A stretch of DNA of 64,000 nt from CAIXZV01 sp963697365. Its GTDB lineage: Bacteria; Chloroflexota; Limnocylindria; Limnocylindrales; CSP1-4. The notes under the pieces were generated by a model. It was not told the origin of the DNA and did not search any database. It was given only the letters and a program-made list of their open reading frames with translations. Both the position numbers and the translations under genes were made by a program. This document shows positions 37,306 to 47,513 of this stretch, piece by piece. The DNA is taken from contig CAVONT010000010.1 in the NCBI GenBank assembly GCA_963697365.1, positions 1 through 64,000 of the forward strand, written 5' to 3'. Within the stretch, counting starts at the first letter, position 1. Every line of letters begins with the position of its first letter.

Positions 37306-37625
37306 TCGGCCGCCCGCGCCTGGCCTGGCTGTCCCGCCCTGGTCCGGCACGCGCGGATGCCACGGTCGCCGGCCCTGCGGGCCCGGAAGGCCGCCGCATG
37401 AAGATCCGCGAGCTTGCCCCCGGCCAGCGGGCCGTGGTGACCGGCTATGACATCGCGGACCCCGCGTACCGGGCCAAGCTGCTCGCGATGGGCCTCACCA
37501 AGGGTGTCGCGCTCACGATGGTCAGGGCAGCGCCACTGGGCGACCCCGTGAAGGTCGAGGTTCGCGGGTACGCCCTCTCGCTCCGCAAAGCGGAGGCGGA
37601 TGCGCTCAACGTGGAGCCCGCCTGA
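37302..37625 (+). CDS. feoA: FeoA ferrous iron transport accessory protein
   Basis: Small SH3-like protein that assists FeoB. Conserved sequence starts at MKIRELAPGQRAVVTGYD (ATG 37398, with GGAAGG upstream) and includes LLAMGLTKGVALTMVRAAPL and VEVRGYALSLRKAEADAL. The frame is open back to an ATG at 37302 that overlaps the regulator stop as ATGA. That start would add a 32-residue Arg/Pro/Ala-rich extension unusual for FeoA, so 37398 may be the main start. The stop TGA overlaps the feoB ATG by one base. Confidence 0.9.
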   Translation: MIGRPRLAWLSRPGPARADATVAGPAGPEGRRMKIRELAPGQRAVVTGYDIADPAYRAKLLAMGLTKGVALTMVRAAPLGDPVKVEVRGYALSLRKAEADALNVEPA

Positions 37626-39964
37626 TGACCGCCCAGCGTCCCACCATCGCGATCGTCGGCAATCCGAACTGCGGCAAGTCCACCCTGTTCAACGGGCTCA
37701 CGGGCAACGACCAGCGGGTCGGCAACTGGCCCGGCGTGACCGTGGAACGCAAGGAGGGGCACCTGGCCCTCGGCGACGAGCTGGTCACGGTCGTGGACCT
37801 GCCCGGCATCTATGCCATCCACGCCGCCTCCGAGGACGAGCGTGTCGCGCGGGACTACATCCTCTCCGGCGAGCCCGGCCTGGTGGTGGACGTGGTCGAT
37901 GCCACGAACCTCGAGCGGAACCTGTACCTGACGACGCAGCTCCTGGACATGGGGATCCCGCTCGTCGTGGTCCTCACCATGGCGGACCGCGCCCGGTCCC
38001 AGGGCATGGTCATCGATACCGGAGTCCTGGCCGAGCGGCTTGGCTGCCCGGTCGTGGCGGTGGATGCGACCCGGAAGCACGAGCTGCGCGACGTCGTCAC
38101 CACGCTGGCCGCCGCCTGGACGCACCGGCAGGCGTCCCCCGTGGTGGTCCGCCAGCAGCCGGAGGTCGAGGGCCTGGCGGCTGCCTGGTCCGGCCCGCTC
38201 GAGACGATCGCGCGGGAGTACGGCACGAACGGCCGGTGGCTGGCCCTGAAGGTCATCGAGCGCGATCCGTGGGCCACGTCCATCGCGACGGCCGCCGGCG
38301 GCTTGACCGTCGACGAGGCTGACGGTGCGGTCGCCGCCCTCGAGGACCGCCTCGGCGAGTGCTCCGACATCCTGCTTGCCGAGGGTCGCTACGCCTTCGT
38401 GGAGGCGGTGGCAGACGCGTCGGTCCATCGCCCCGAGCGGCGCGAGGCGCTCGGCGATCGCATCGACCGGATCGTCCTCCACCGCGCGCTGGGCCTGCCG
38501 ATCTTCCTGGGCGTGATGTACCTGCTGTTCTGGTTCGCGGTGAGCTTCGGCGGCGCCTTCATCGACTTCTTCGACCTCGTGGGTGCAGCGCTGTTCGTCG
38601 ACGGCCCGCGTGCCGTGATGGAGGCGATCGGCCTGCCCGAGACCGTGATCACCGTCCTGGCCGACGGGGTCGGCGCCGGCCTCCAGATCACGATCACGTT
38701 CATCCCGGTCATCTTCGCGATGTTCCTCGGGCTGTCGCTGCTCGAGGACTCCGGTTACATGGCCCGCGCGGCGTTCGTCATGGACCGGTTCCTGCGCTGG
38801 ATCGGCCTGCCGGGCAAGTCCTTCGTCCCGATGCTGCTCGGCTTCGGCTGCAACGTGCCCGCGATCATGTCGACCCGGACGCTCGACTCACGCCGGGACC
38901 GCTACCTGTCGATCTTCATGAACCCGTTCATGTCGTGCGGCGCGCGGCTGCCCGTCTACGCCCTGTTCGGGGCGGCGTTCTTCGGCGCTGCGGCCGGCGC
39001 CGTCACGTTCTCGCTCTACGCCGTCGGCCTCGGGGTGGCGATCCTCACCGGCCTGCTGCTCAAGAGCACGCTGTTCCGGGGCGAGCCGGCGTACTTCGTC
39101 ATGGAGCTGCCGCCCTACCACCGGCCGCAGCTCCGGGCGGCCGTCCACCATGCATGGCAGCGCCTCGTGGTCTTCCTCGGGCGGGCGAAGTTCATCGTGC
39201 CGCTCGTGGCGGTCCTCGCGGTCCTCAACTCCCTCGGCACCGACGGGACGTTCGGCAACGAGGACACCTCGGGCTCGGTGCTCTCGGAGATCGGACGGGC
39301 GGTCACGCCGGTCTTCGAGCCGATGGGCGTCGAGGAGGACAACTGGGAGGCCACCGTCGCGATCTTCACGGGCATCCTGGCCAAGGAGACCGTCGTCGGC
39401 ACGCTCAACTCGCTCTACACGCAGGAGGACGCCGCGGCCGATGGCACGGTCCCGGCCGAGGCGCCGCCCTTCGAGCTCGGTGTCGCGCTGGCCGCCGCCG
39501 TGGCGACGATCCCGGCCAATCTCGAAGCCCTCCCGGGTTCGATCACGGATCCGTTCGGCTTCAGCGTGATGACCGGGTCGTCCGACGACGTCGCAGCGGA
39601 GGTGGGCGCCAGCTCCAGCGTGTTCGCGGGGCTCCAGCAGGGGTTCACGGGCGGCGGTGTCCAGGTGTACGCGTACCTGCTCTTCGTGCTCCTCTACCTG
39701 CCCTGCGTCGCCTCCTTCGGGGCGATGACCCGGGAGATGGGGTTGCGCTACACCCTGATCTCGGTGGCGTACATCGGGGTTGTCTCGTGGTCGATCGCCA
39801 CGCTGTTCTACCAGCTGGGGTCTGGCGGATCGGCGCCGTGGATCGGCGTGTCGGTCCTGCTCCTGGGTGGGGCCGGGCTCGCGTTCTGGGCCCTCGGGAT
39901 CCGCGAGCGGTCGACGGCCGCCCGGCGCACGCCGGTCAGCGGCCCATACCCGGCTGCGGGCTGA
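37625..39964 (+). CDS. feoB: FeoB ferrous iron transporter
   Basis: 779 residues, the full family length. The N-terminal G domain shows G1 IVGNPNCGKSTLFNGLTG, G3 VVDLPGIYAIHAASEDERVA and G4-like VVLTMADRAR. Then come the helical spacer and the membrane part with two Gate motifs: FVPMLLGFGCNVPAIMSTRT and, in the second half, LYLPCVASFGAMTREMG, each with the conserved Cys. About 9-10 membrane helices. GTP-driven Fe(II) import across the inner membrane. Overlaps feoA by one base; clean frame. Confidence 0.96.
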   Translation: MTAQRPTIAIVGNPNCGKSTLFNGLTGNDQRVGNWPGVTVERKEGHLALGDELVTVVDLPGIYAIHAASEDERVARDYILSGEPGLVVDVVDATNLERNLYLTTQLLDMGIPLVVVLTMADRARSQGMVIDTGVLAERLGCPVVAVDATRKHELRDVVTTLAAAWTHRQASPVVVRQQPEVEGLAAAWSGPLETIAREYGTNGRWLALKVIERDPWATSIATAAGGLTVDEADGAVAALEDRLGECSDILLAEGRYAFVEAVADASVHRPERREALGDRIDRIVLHRALGLPIFLGVMYLLFWFAVSFGGAFIDFFDLVGAALFVDGPRAVMEAIGLPETVITVLADGVGAGLQITITFIPVIFAMFLGLSLLEDSGYMARAAFVMDRFLRWIGLPGKSFVPMLLGFGCNVPAIMSTRTLDSRRDRYLSIFMNPFMSCGARLPVYALFGAAFFGAAAGAVTFSLYAVGLGVAILTGLLLKSTLFRGEPAYFVMELPPYHRPQLRAAVHHAWQRLVVFLGRAKFIVPLVAVLAVLNSLGTDGTFGNEDTSGSVLSEIGRAVTPVFEPMGVEEDNWEATVAIFTGILAKETVVGTLNSLYTQEDAAADGTVPAEAPPFELGVALAAAVATIPANLEALPGSITDPFGFSVMTGSSDDVAAEVGASSSVFAGLQQGFTGGGVQVYAYLLFVLLYLPCVASFGAMTREMGLRYTLISVAYIGVVSWSIATLFYQLGSGGSAPWIGVSVLLLGGAGLAFWALGIRERSTAARRTPVSGPYPAAG

Positions 39965-39973
39965 GGAGGTCCC

Positions 39974-40267
39974 ATGCTCACCGACCTTCTGCGCGAGCTC
40001 GCCACCCCGGCACCGCGCAGTCTCACGGACATCGCGGCGAGGCTGGGCACCACGCCCGAGCGCATCGGCATCGCCCTCGAGCAGTGCGAGCGCCTCGGCT
40101 ACCTGGACCGCGGCGACGACGCCTGCTCGGTCAGCGCGTGCGGTGGGTGCACGGTGGCCTGCGGCCTGGTCCCGGACGACCGGCGTGCGCTGGCCATCGC
40201 CCCTCGCTGGTGGCGGCTCACCGAGCGCGGCCGGCGTGCCGTGGCCCTGGGCCGGCCGACTGCCTGA
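39974..40267 (+). CDS. FeoC-like winged-helix protein with four-Cys cluster
   Basis: 97 residues. The first 50 form a winged helix (MLTDLLRELATPAPRSLTDI, RLGTTPERIGIALEQCERLG), followed by a compact loop ACSVSACGGCTVACG holding four Cys within 13 residues. FeoC proteins combine a winged helix with such a loop, thought to bind a 4Fe-4S cluster and to sense iron or oxygen. GAGGAGG lies five bases before the ATG; nine bases separate it from feoB. The Cys spacing (5-2-3) differs from the Enterobacteria version, so the annotation rests on context and layout. Confidence 0.75.
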   Translation: MLTDLLRELATPAPRSLTDIAARLGTTPERIGIALEQCERLGYLDRGDDACSVSACGGCTVACGLVPDDRRALAIAPRWWRLTERGRRAVALGRPTA

Positions 40268-40370
40268 GCGACGCGCCCGACGGGGCACGGGCTGACACGG
40301 CGCCGACTGCATGAGCTGCGGGGCCCGACTGGGCCAAGCGCCACGCGGCGGCGCGGTACCCTACGGTGCC

Positions 40371-41303
40371 ATGACGATCCCCGAGGACCTGGCCGACCAG
40401 CTGACGACCTCCTTCTGGGATACGGCCCTGCCGATCCTCCTGATCGTCGTCATCGCCCTGATCCTGATCAAGCTCGCGCGCCTTGGCGTCCACGGCCTCG
40501 TCAAGACGCTGTTGGACCGCGAGACGCTCGAGGGCACGGCGCAGGAGCTCTCGGCGGTCGAGGTCAAGAAGCGCATGGACACGCTCGAGGCCCTCGGGAC
40601 CACCGTGCTGCGCATCTTCATCATCGGGATCGCCGGGCTGATGATCCTGGGCGAGCTCAACCTCAACATCGGTCCGGCGGTCGCCGGCCTCGGCGTCGTG
40701 GGGATCGCGGTGGGCTTCGGCACCCAGTCGATCGTCCGGGACTACTTCACGGGTGCCCTGATCCTGGTCGAGAACCAGTACAGCAAGGGCGATGTGGTCA
40801 CGATCGCGGGCGTGTCCGGGACCGTGGAGGACTTCTCGCTGCGGCGGACGACGCTGCGCGACCTCGACGGCGTCGTCCACAACGTCCCCAACGGCGAGGT
40901 CAAGGTGGCCTCGAACAAGACGCGTGTCTGGGCCCGCATCAACCAGGACGTGACGGTCGCCTACGGGACGGACATCGAGAAGGCGATCCTGGTGGTCAAC
41001 GACGTGGGCGAGGCGATGTACGCGGACCCGGCCTGGCGCCGGCGCATCATGGAGGCGCCGCACGTCGAGCGCGTGGAGGCGCTGGGCGAGTACGGCATCA
41101 CGCTCAAGGTGCTCGCACTGGTCCGGGCGACCGAGCAGTGGGCGGCCGGCGGCGAACTGCGCAAGCGCCTGCTGGCGGCGTTCACCACGCATGGGATCGA
41201 GATCCCGCGACCCCAGCGGGTGGTCCTGGCGAGGGATCCCTCACCGGATCCGTTCGCGCCCGGCGGACCGACCGACGAGGAGCTGTCCGCCGGCACGGAG
41301 TGA
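40371..41303 (+). CDS. Small-conductance mechanosensitive channel (MscS family)
   Basis: About 310 residues. Three N-terminal membrane helices (LPILLIVVIALILIKLARLG; TTVLRIFIIGIAGLMILG; AVAGLGVVGIAVGFGTQSIV). The last is the pore helix with the Gly/Ala pattern and the MscS hallmark GFGTQSIVRDYFTGALILVE. The beta domain follows, KGDVVTIAGVSGTVEDFSLR and VVHNVPNGEVKVASNKTR, then an alpha-beta C-terminus. It relieves turgor during osmotic downshift. ATG at 40371 chosen; the frame is open 60 bases further up without family sequence. Monocistronic by spacing. Confidence 0.92.
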   Translation: MTIPEDLADQLTTSFWDTALPILLIVVIALILIKLARLGVHGLVKTLLDRETLEGTAQELSAVEVKKRMDTLEALGTTVLRIFIIGIAGLMILGELNLNIGPAVAGLGVVGIAVGFGTQSIVRDYFTGALILVENQYSKGDVVTIAGVSGTVEDFSLRRTTLRDLDGVVHNVPNGEVKVASNKTRVWARINQDVTVAYGTDIEKAILVVNDVGEAMYADPAWRRRIMEAPHVERVEALGEYGITLKVLALVRATEQWAAGGELRKRLLAAFTTHGIEIPRPQRVVLARDPSPDPFAPGGPTDEELSAGTE

Positions 41304-41556
41304 TCCCGGCCGCTCGATGCGACCGGTACGCCACGTCGAGGTGCCGGCCTGAACCACGTCAGGTTCACCAGCGCCATCTCCCTGCACGGCCGTGGCACCA
41401 ATGTCGACCTTGGTGCCACCGCCCCGCACGCCGAACCCCCTCCTGACCCCCAGCTGGTTCAGCGGGCGCCGCGCGCGCACGGACCCGCCCACGCACGGAC
41501 CCGCCGCCCCGTGCAGGCGTATCATCGCCCGACCCACGAGCGCTGCGGAGGATCCC

Positions 41557-43525
41557 GTGTCCGTCGACCCCGAGGCCCAGGGCGGGCCTGCGATCGAGAA
41601 CCTCCTCGTCGAGAACCGGACGTTCGCGCCGGACCCGGCCTTCACCGCCCAGGCGAACGCCACGGCGGACCTGTACGACGAGGCCAGGACTGACCCGGTC
41701 GGCTTCTGGGAGCGCCTGGCCAGGGACCGCCTGTCCTGGTACACGCCGTTCGACCAGGCGCTCGAATGGGACCTCCCGTTCGCGAAGTGGTTCACGGGCG
41801 GCGAGCTCAACGTCACGTACAACTGCGTCGACCGCCACGTGGAGCGCGGCCTGGGTGACAAGGTCGCGTACTACTGGATCGGCGAGCCCGGCGACACCCG
41901 CACGCTGACGTACGCGGACCTCCAGCGCGAGACGAGCAAGGCAGCCAACGCCCTGCTGGAGCTCGGCGTGAGGACCGGCGACCGGGTCGCCATCTACATG
42001 CCGATGATCCCCGAGCTCCCGATCGCGATGCTCGCCTGCGCCCGCATCGGCGCTGCGCACACGGTCGTCTTCGGCGGGTTCTCGGCCGAGGCCCTGGGCG
42101 ACCGCATCAACGACTGCGGGGCCAAGGTGGTCATCACGGCCGACGGCGGCTGGCGGCGCGGCAGGAAGGTGGGCCTCAAGCACCATGCGGACGAGGCCGT
42201 CGTCAACACGCCGACGGTGACCGCGATGCTCGTGGTGGACCGTTTCGGCGACGGCGTCCACATGGTCGAGGGCCGCGACCACTGGTGGCACGACATCGTG
42301 GACCGCCAGTCCGACGTCTGCCCGCCCGTGCCGGTGGACAGCGAGCAGATGCTCTACCTGCTCTACACCTCGGGGACCACCGCGAAGCCCAAGGGCATCC
42401 TGCACACGAGCGCGGGCTACCTGCTGGGCGCGTCGTTCACGCACTGGGCCGTCTTCGACATCAAGCCCGACGACGTCTACTGGTGCGCGGCCGACATCGG
42501 CTGGGTCACCGGGCACAGCTACATCGTCTACGGCCCCCTGGCCAACGCGACCACCGGCGTGCTGTACGAGGGCGCCCCGGATGCGCCGGACTGGCATCGC
42601 TGGTGGCAGATCATCGAGGAGCTCAAGGTCTCGATCCTCTACTGCGCCCCCACGGCGATCCGCGCGTTCATGAAGCAGGGCGAGGAGATCCCGGCGAGCC
42701 CACGACCTGTCGAGCCTGCGCGTGCTCGGCTCGGTCGGCGAGCCGATCAACCCCGAGGCCTGGCGCTGGTACAAGGACGTCATCGGTGGCGGCAGGACCC
42801 CCGTGGTGGACACGTGGTGGCAGACCGAGACGGGCCAGATCATGATCAGCCCGCTCCCCGGCGTGACCACCACCAAGCCGGGCTCGGCCACGTTCCCGCT
42901 GCCGGGCGTCGAGGCCGACGTCGTCGACGCCGAGGGCAACTCCGTCCCGCTCGGCTCGGGCGGCTTCCTCGTCCTCAAGCGCCCGTGGCCCGGCATGCTC
43001 CGCGGCATCTACGGCGACCCGGAGCGCTACAGGCAGACGTACTGGAGCCGGTTCCCCGGCATGTACTTCGCGGGTGACGGCGCGAAGAAGGACGAGGAGG
43101 GCTACCTCTGGCTGCTGGGCCGGGTCGACGACGTGATGAACATCGCCGGCCATCGGATCTCCACCACGGAGGTGGAGTCCGCCCTGGTGGACCACCAGTC
43201 CGTCGCGGAGGCGGCGGTCGTGGGCAAGAGCGACGCCATCACCGGCCAGGCGATCTTCGCCTTCGTGATCCTCAAGTCCGGCCAGGCGCCGTCCGACGAG
43301 CTTGCCACCCAGCTCCGGGAGCACGTGGCCTACGTGATCGGCCCGATCGCGCGGCCCAAGTTCCTCCTCTTCGTGCCGGACCTGCCCAAGACCCGATCGG
43401 GCAAGATCATGCGCCGGCTGCTCCGCGACATCGCCGAGGGTCGAAGCCTCGGCGACACGACGACCCTGGCAGACGCCTCGGTTGTGGATACCATCAAGGG
43501 GAACACCGGCAGAGCGGAGGATTGA
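41557..43525 (+). CDS. acs: Acetyl-CoA synthetase, AMP-forming (one frameshift)
   Basis: Activates acetate to acetyl-CoA through acetyl-AMP. The GTG at 41557 has GGAGG six bases upstream. Motifs: the acs N-terminus AIENLLVENRTFAPDPAFTA, P-loop-like LYTSGTTAKPKGILHTSAGY, YWCAADIGWVTGHSYIVYGP, VVDTWWQTETGQIMISPLPG, the hinge Asp in LLGRVDDVMNIAGHRISTTE, and the acetylatable Lys in TRSGKIMRRLLRDIAEGRSL. One extra base near 42695-42700 splits it into two frames; with it corrected the length is about 655 residues, as usual. Clean elsewhere. Confidence 0.93.
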
Positions 43526-43529
43526 GCGG

Positions 43530-44231
43530 GTGCCGTTCGGCTTCCTGAAGCGCAAGCAGCAGCCCGAGCAGGCCCAAGCGGGCCAGCAGGATGCTGCCGC
43601 AGGATCCTCGGCGCAGGGGATCACGCGGGGCGGGGGCGCGCAGCCAGGAGCGGGACGGGTGGACACCACCCAGCTCCACGTCGGGTCGTCGCGCGGGGTC
43701 CCGTTCACCGCGCTCACGGAGGACTGGCGCCTGCGTGGCCGCATGGAGATCGCCGGGCGCCTGTCGGACGCGCTCAACAAGCGAGAGGCGATCGCGATCG
43801 ACTAGGTCACGTGGGGCCCGCCCGAAGCCACCGAGCTGGAGCCGGCGTCGGGCCTCAAGAGCGTCGATCCCTACGACCTGATCCTGGTGACCGCCGGCGA
43901 GGACAGCCTGCCGCCGCTCTCGGAGACCGAGAGGACCGCGCTCAAGGTGCACAAGGTGTCCTACGACGTGGCGCTCGAGGTGCCGCCCTTCCGGGTGGTG
44001 GGCACGGTGTACATGCACCCGGGTTCGGAGCCCGAGGGTCTGCTCCTGCGCGGCACGGACATGTTCGTGCCCGTGCTGGAGGCGCGGGCGACGCTCGGCG
44101 AGGCGCTGGTCAGCGAGCCCGACGTGGACGTGATCCTGGTCAACCGCTTCTACCTGCGCGGTGTCGAGCAGGTCGACCGGAGCACGGGCAGCGTGGCGGT
44201 GCCGCTGCCCGTCAAGGACCCCTCGGCGTAG
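43530..44231 (+). CDS. Hypothetical protein with in-frame amber codon
   Basis: Two open stretches in the same frame are separated by a single TAG at 43803-43805. Start GTG at 43530 (PFGFLKRKQQPEQAQA), GGAGG ten bases before, only four bases after acs. The first part has a Gln/Gly-rich linker, then HVGSSRGVPFTALTEDWRLR and GRLSDALNKREAIAID. After the stop it continues without a shift, VTWGPPEATELEPASGLKSV to SVAVPLPVKDPSA. About 233 residues if read through; a mixed alpha/beta soluble protein, no family recognised. A base-calling error at the stop is the simplest reading, though every other defect in this window is an indel. Confidence 0.6.
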
Positions 44232-44244
44232 GAGCCGTCGGGCG

Positions 44245-45473
44245 TCAGGCCCGCGCGTTGACCGTGCGGCCGAACAGCCGGAAGGCAGGCTTCGCTGCGA
44301 CGACGTCGCGGCCCATGATCCGATCGGCGAGGGCCGTGAAGTCCGCGGTGATCGGGTCCTTGGGCGCGTTCTCCACCAGCGTGCGGCCCTCGTTGGTCGC
44401 CTTGACGATCACCGGCCCCGCCGAGCGGATCTGCGCGTAGCACGGCATTCCCACGGCTCGCTCGATATCGGCCACGGCCACCCCGCTGTTGAAGCGGTTG
44501 ACGACCATCGCGAGGCGATGGCGCATGCCCATCTCCTCGGCGACGTCGCGCAGCTTGGTGATCGCGCGGATCGCCGGCATGTCGGGCGTGACCGGGACCA
44601 GGATGCGCTCCGCCTTCTCGATGATCGCCCGGTTGAGCGGGCTGTACGACGGGTGCAGGTCCGCGATGACGTAGTCGAAGGCACCGGCGCGCGCCGGCGA
44701 TCGCGGTCGCGATCCGCTGGGGCTCGAGGATCTCGGTGTGGATCGGACTGTCCGACAGCTGCAGGATCCGCAGTCCGGACGGGTGTGCCGAGGCCATCTC
44801 CACGAAGGTCAGCGAGGGTCCCCCGTCGAGCTCGTCGCGCCACGCGTCGACAACCGTCGCGACGCCGTCCATCCCCAGCGAGATGGGCACGTGGCCGGTC
44901 ACGGTGTCGGCGTCGATCAGCAGGACCTGCTTGCCGGCGGCGGTGAGGACGGCCGCGAGGTTCGTCGCGACCATGGTCTTGCCGACCCCGCCCTTGGGGT
45001 TGAAGATGGCGACCAGCTCGCCTCGACGGCCCCAGTCGCCGCTGCTCGATGGCCGACTGCAGCACCGGCCCGGAGCCGTCATCGATCGCGACCGAGCGGA
45101 TGCACATGGCCTCGACCCGCCAGCGGATCGACTCGCCCGAGTATGGCCGCGTCACGTACTCATCGGTCTCGTGGCCCGGAGCCGTCATGTCGAGGCGGTC
45201 GAGCGACGCCGGGTCGATGAGCAGCAGCGATGGGATCACCCGTCCGTCGCGGTGCAGGAGATCCCAGGCAGCCGACGCGCCCTCGGGATCGCTCTCGGCA
45301 TCGATGATGGCTGCCGCCACGTCCCGACGCGCTGCGACGAGCGCGGCGAGCTGGTCGAGGTTGTCGAGCGGCATCGGGTCGAAGCCGCCGGCGGCGAGCT
45401 CGCGGGCGACCGGCTCAGCCTCCCACGAGGGGAGGAGGATGGCGACGATCGGCTGGGATCCGGCCAGGGCCAT
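44245..45473 (-). CDS. CpaE/TadZ-like MinD-family ATPase (frameshifted)
   Basis: An N-terminal receiver-like domain of about 140 residues (VAILLPSWEAEPVARELAAG; AAIIDAESDPEGASAAWDLL), then a ParA/MinD ATPase. After an indel near 45045 the deviant Walker A reads VAIFNPKGGVGKTMVATNLA, followed by VLLIDADTVTGHVPISLGMD. After another near 44700 come ERILVPVTPDMPAIRAITKL and RLAMVVNRFNSGVAVADIER. This layout is that of CpaE/TadZ, which localises tight-adherence or type IV pilus machinery to the cell pole. No other tad genes are in the window. It lies five bases after a coiled-coil protein on the same strand, probably its partner. Confidence 0.75.
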
Positions 45474-45478
45474 GGCGA

Positions 45479-47294
45479 TCAGCCTTCCGTCTCGGGATCG
45501 CGCGCGGTCACGGTGACCACGCCGTCGCCGCTGCTGGTCACGCGGGCGGCGAAGCCCGGCATGGTGGGCAGGGCATCGCGGAAGGAGACGTCGGGCCGAT
45601 GGGTGACGTTGAACACGAACTCGCCTTCGGGCCCGCTCGCGACGGCGACGCCCTCGACGCCACTCACACGACCGAGGTGACGCTTGAAGCTCGCGATGCT
45701 GGCGACCGAGACGAGGCCCGAGACGATGACCTGGGTGGTGCGGACGGAGCCGTCGTCGTCGGCCGGCTCGTGGCCGGGCATCAGGCTGGCGAGGCGGTCC
45801 GCGAAGGACTCGGTGTCGTAGCCGCCTGCGTCCACGCGGGCGGAGAAGGCAGCCTGGGCCTCGGGATCGAGCTCGTCACCGCTGCCGGTGCGACCGACCA
45901 CCAGCTCTGCTGCGGTCTCGGCGACATCAGCGGCAGCCTCGGCCTGGTCTGCCGACTCGGCGGCGGCCTCGGCGGCCACGACGGCCTCCGCGGCAGCCTC
46001 GAGGGCGGCCATGATGGCGCCCCGATCCACCGGGTCGCCGCCCTCGGCGGGATCGGGGAAGCCGTCGGGCGCATCGCCATCGGTCCAGTGCGGGACGTCC
46101 CCATCAGTGTCGGAAGCGACGTCATGCGGCCGGTACTCGTCGCCAACTGCCCACGGGTCGCGGTGCCCCACGGGCTCGCCCCCTGGACTGGTTCGGCCTC
46201 GACCGCCATGTCGGCCTCGACCGCGACGGCCAGCGCGGCGTCGGCTGCCGGCTCGTCGGCGAGGGCGGACGCCGCCAGCTCGGCCTCGCGCCGGCCTCGA
46301 CGGCCAGCTCGACCTGGCCTCGACCGCCAGTGCAGCCTCGGCTGCCGGCTCGTCGGCGAGATCGGAGGCCGCCATCTTGCCGATGTCATCAGCGGCGGGC
46401 TCCTGCGCCGGCTCGGCCCAGGCGGCCTCGGCCACGGCCTCGGCCTCCACGACGGCGCCGGCCACGGGCTCGGCCCAGGCATCGGCGGCCACATCGACCT
46501 CCGGTTCGCACCATCGCCTCAGCTTCGGCGAGCGGCTCGGCTTCCACGAGCTCCGGCGGCTCGGGCATGCGCTCGGCCATCGTGGCCAGGCGCGCCGGAT
46601 CATCCTCGTGCGCGATGCGGTCCGAGTACGCCGCGAGGTCGTCACGGTAGGCTGCGGCGACGAGCTCGACGCCACCCACCCGGCGCTCGATCGCCGCTGC
46701 GTGGGACGCGATCTCCTCGCCCAGGAGGGCCTTGCGCGCCTCGATGCGCGCGTCGGCCTCCTCCTTGATCCGCGCGATCTCGGCCTTGGACCACTCGCGG
46801 ATCTGGACGATGTCCTCGTCGGATGCCTGCTTGAGCGCGACCTCGCCGTCCTTGGACCCGGCGCGGATCTCGGCCACGACGGCTGTCACGTCGGCATCGA
46901 CCTTCGCCAGGGCCTCGTCGCGTGCGGCCTCCGCCGTCGACCGGATGGCAGCCGAGAGGTCCACCATGAGCTTCGACGGCTTCCTCGGTGCGACGGGAGC
47001 CGGCGTGACGGGCGTGGTGTCGAGCATGGCGGGCTCCTGGGTCGTGCTGTCCGGGGATGTCTGGTCCGCTGCGTCGGACGACGGCTCGGCCGGGAGCGCA
47101 TCGATCGGGCGGGGCTGGGTGGGGGTCACTCCGATCCGGGCATTGATGTCGCTGTCGGGCCACACGACGTCACCGGACGCGTTCTGCTCGTGCTCATCTG
47201 CGGGCTCCACCAGCGTGTCGACAGGCTGGCTCTCATGCGAGCGGTCGGAACTCCAGGGGAGGCGGAAGCCGGATCGGCTCTCTGTGGAGGACAT
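45479..47294 (-). CDS. Long Ala/Glu-rich coiled-coil protein with C-terminal ferredoxin-like domain (frameshifted)
   Basis: About 600 residues after joining frames. ATG at 47294 (SSTESRSGFRLPWSSDR) with GAAGGAAGAG upstream. Residues 90-240 are a coiled coil: LMVDLSAAIRSTAEAARDEA, IREWSKAEIARIKEEADARI, EARKALLGEEIASHAAAIER. A very Ala/Glu/Asp-rich middle follows, whose frame changes near 46510 and 46310 are hard to place in repetitive sequence. The last 85 residues form a small alpha-beta domain, TTQVIVSGLVSVASIASFKR and VEGVAVASGPEGEFVFNVTH, resembling an HMA/ACT-type ferredoxin-like fold. The layout recalls DivIVA- or polarity-type proteins and suits the CpaE-like neighbour. No known family. 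Confidence 0.6.
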
Positions 47295-47513
47295 GGTCTG
47301 GGCACTCTTCCTTCGACGGAACAGGGTGGTCCGTGGCGTAGACGCACCATAGGCGGACGGATGGGGTGGGGTGCAGTCGCTAGAGGTACTGGTGCCCGGT
47401 GACTGTGGTACCGGCGCACCACCCCCGGGCCGCCAAGCCCGTCCTGCGCGATCCGCGCGGCCTCTGGTGACCGTGCCGCATGGCCCCCGCGGCGTCCGGT
47501 CTACCATGGGCCC

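Noticed and set aside
38359..40314. Plus-strand open frame of 651 codons inside feoB
   Set aside because: Out-of-frame shadow of feoB, rich in Arg/Pro/Gly.
47295..47513. Molybdenum cofactor riboswitch upstream of moaA
   Set aside because: Several GGTAC/GTACC half-palindromes are present, but the expected riboswitch core could not be recognised by eye; a covariance-model search would decide.
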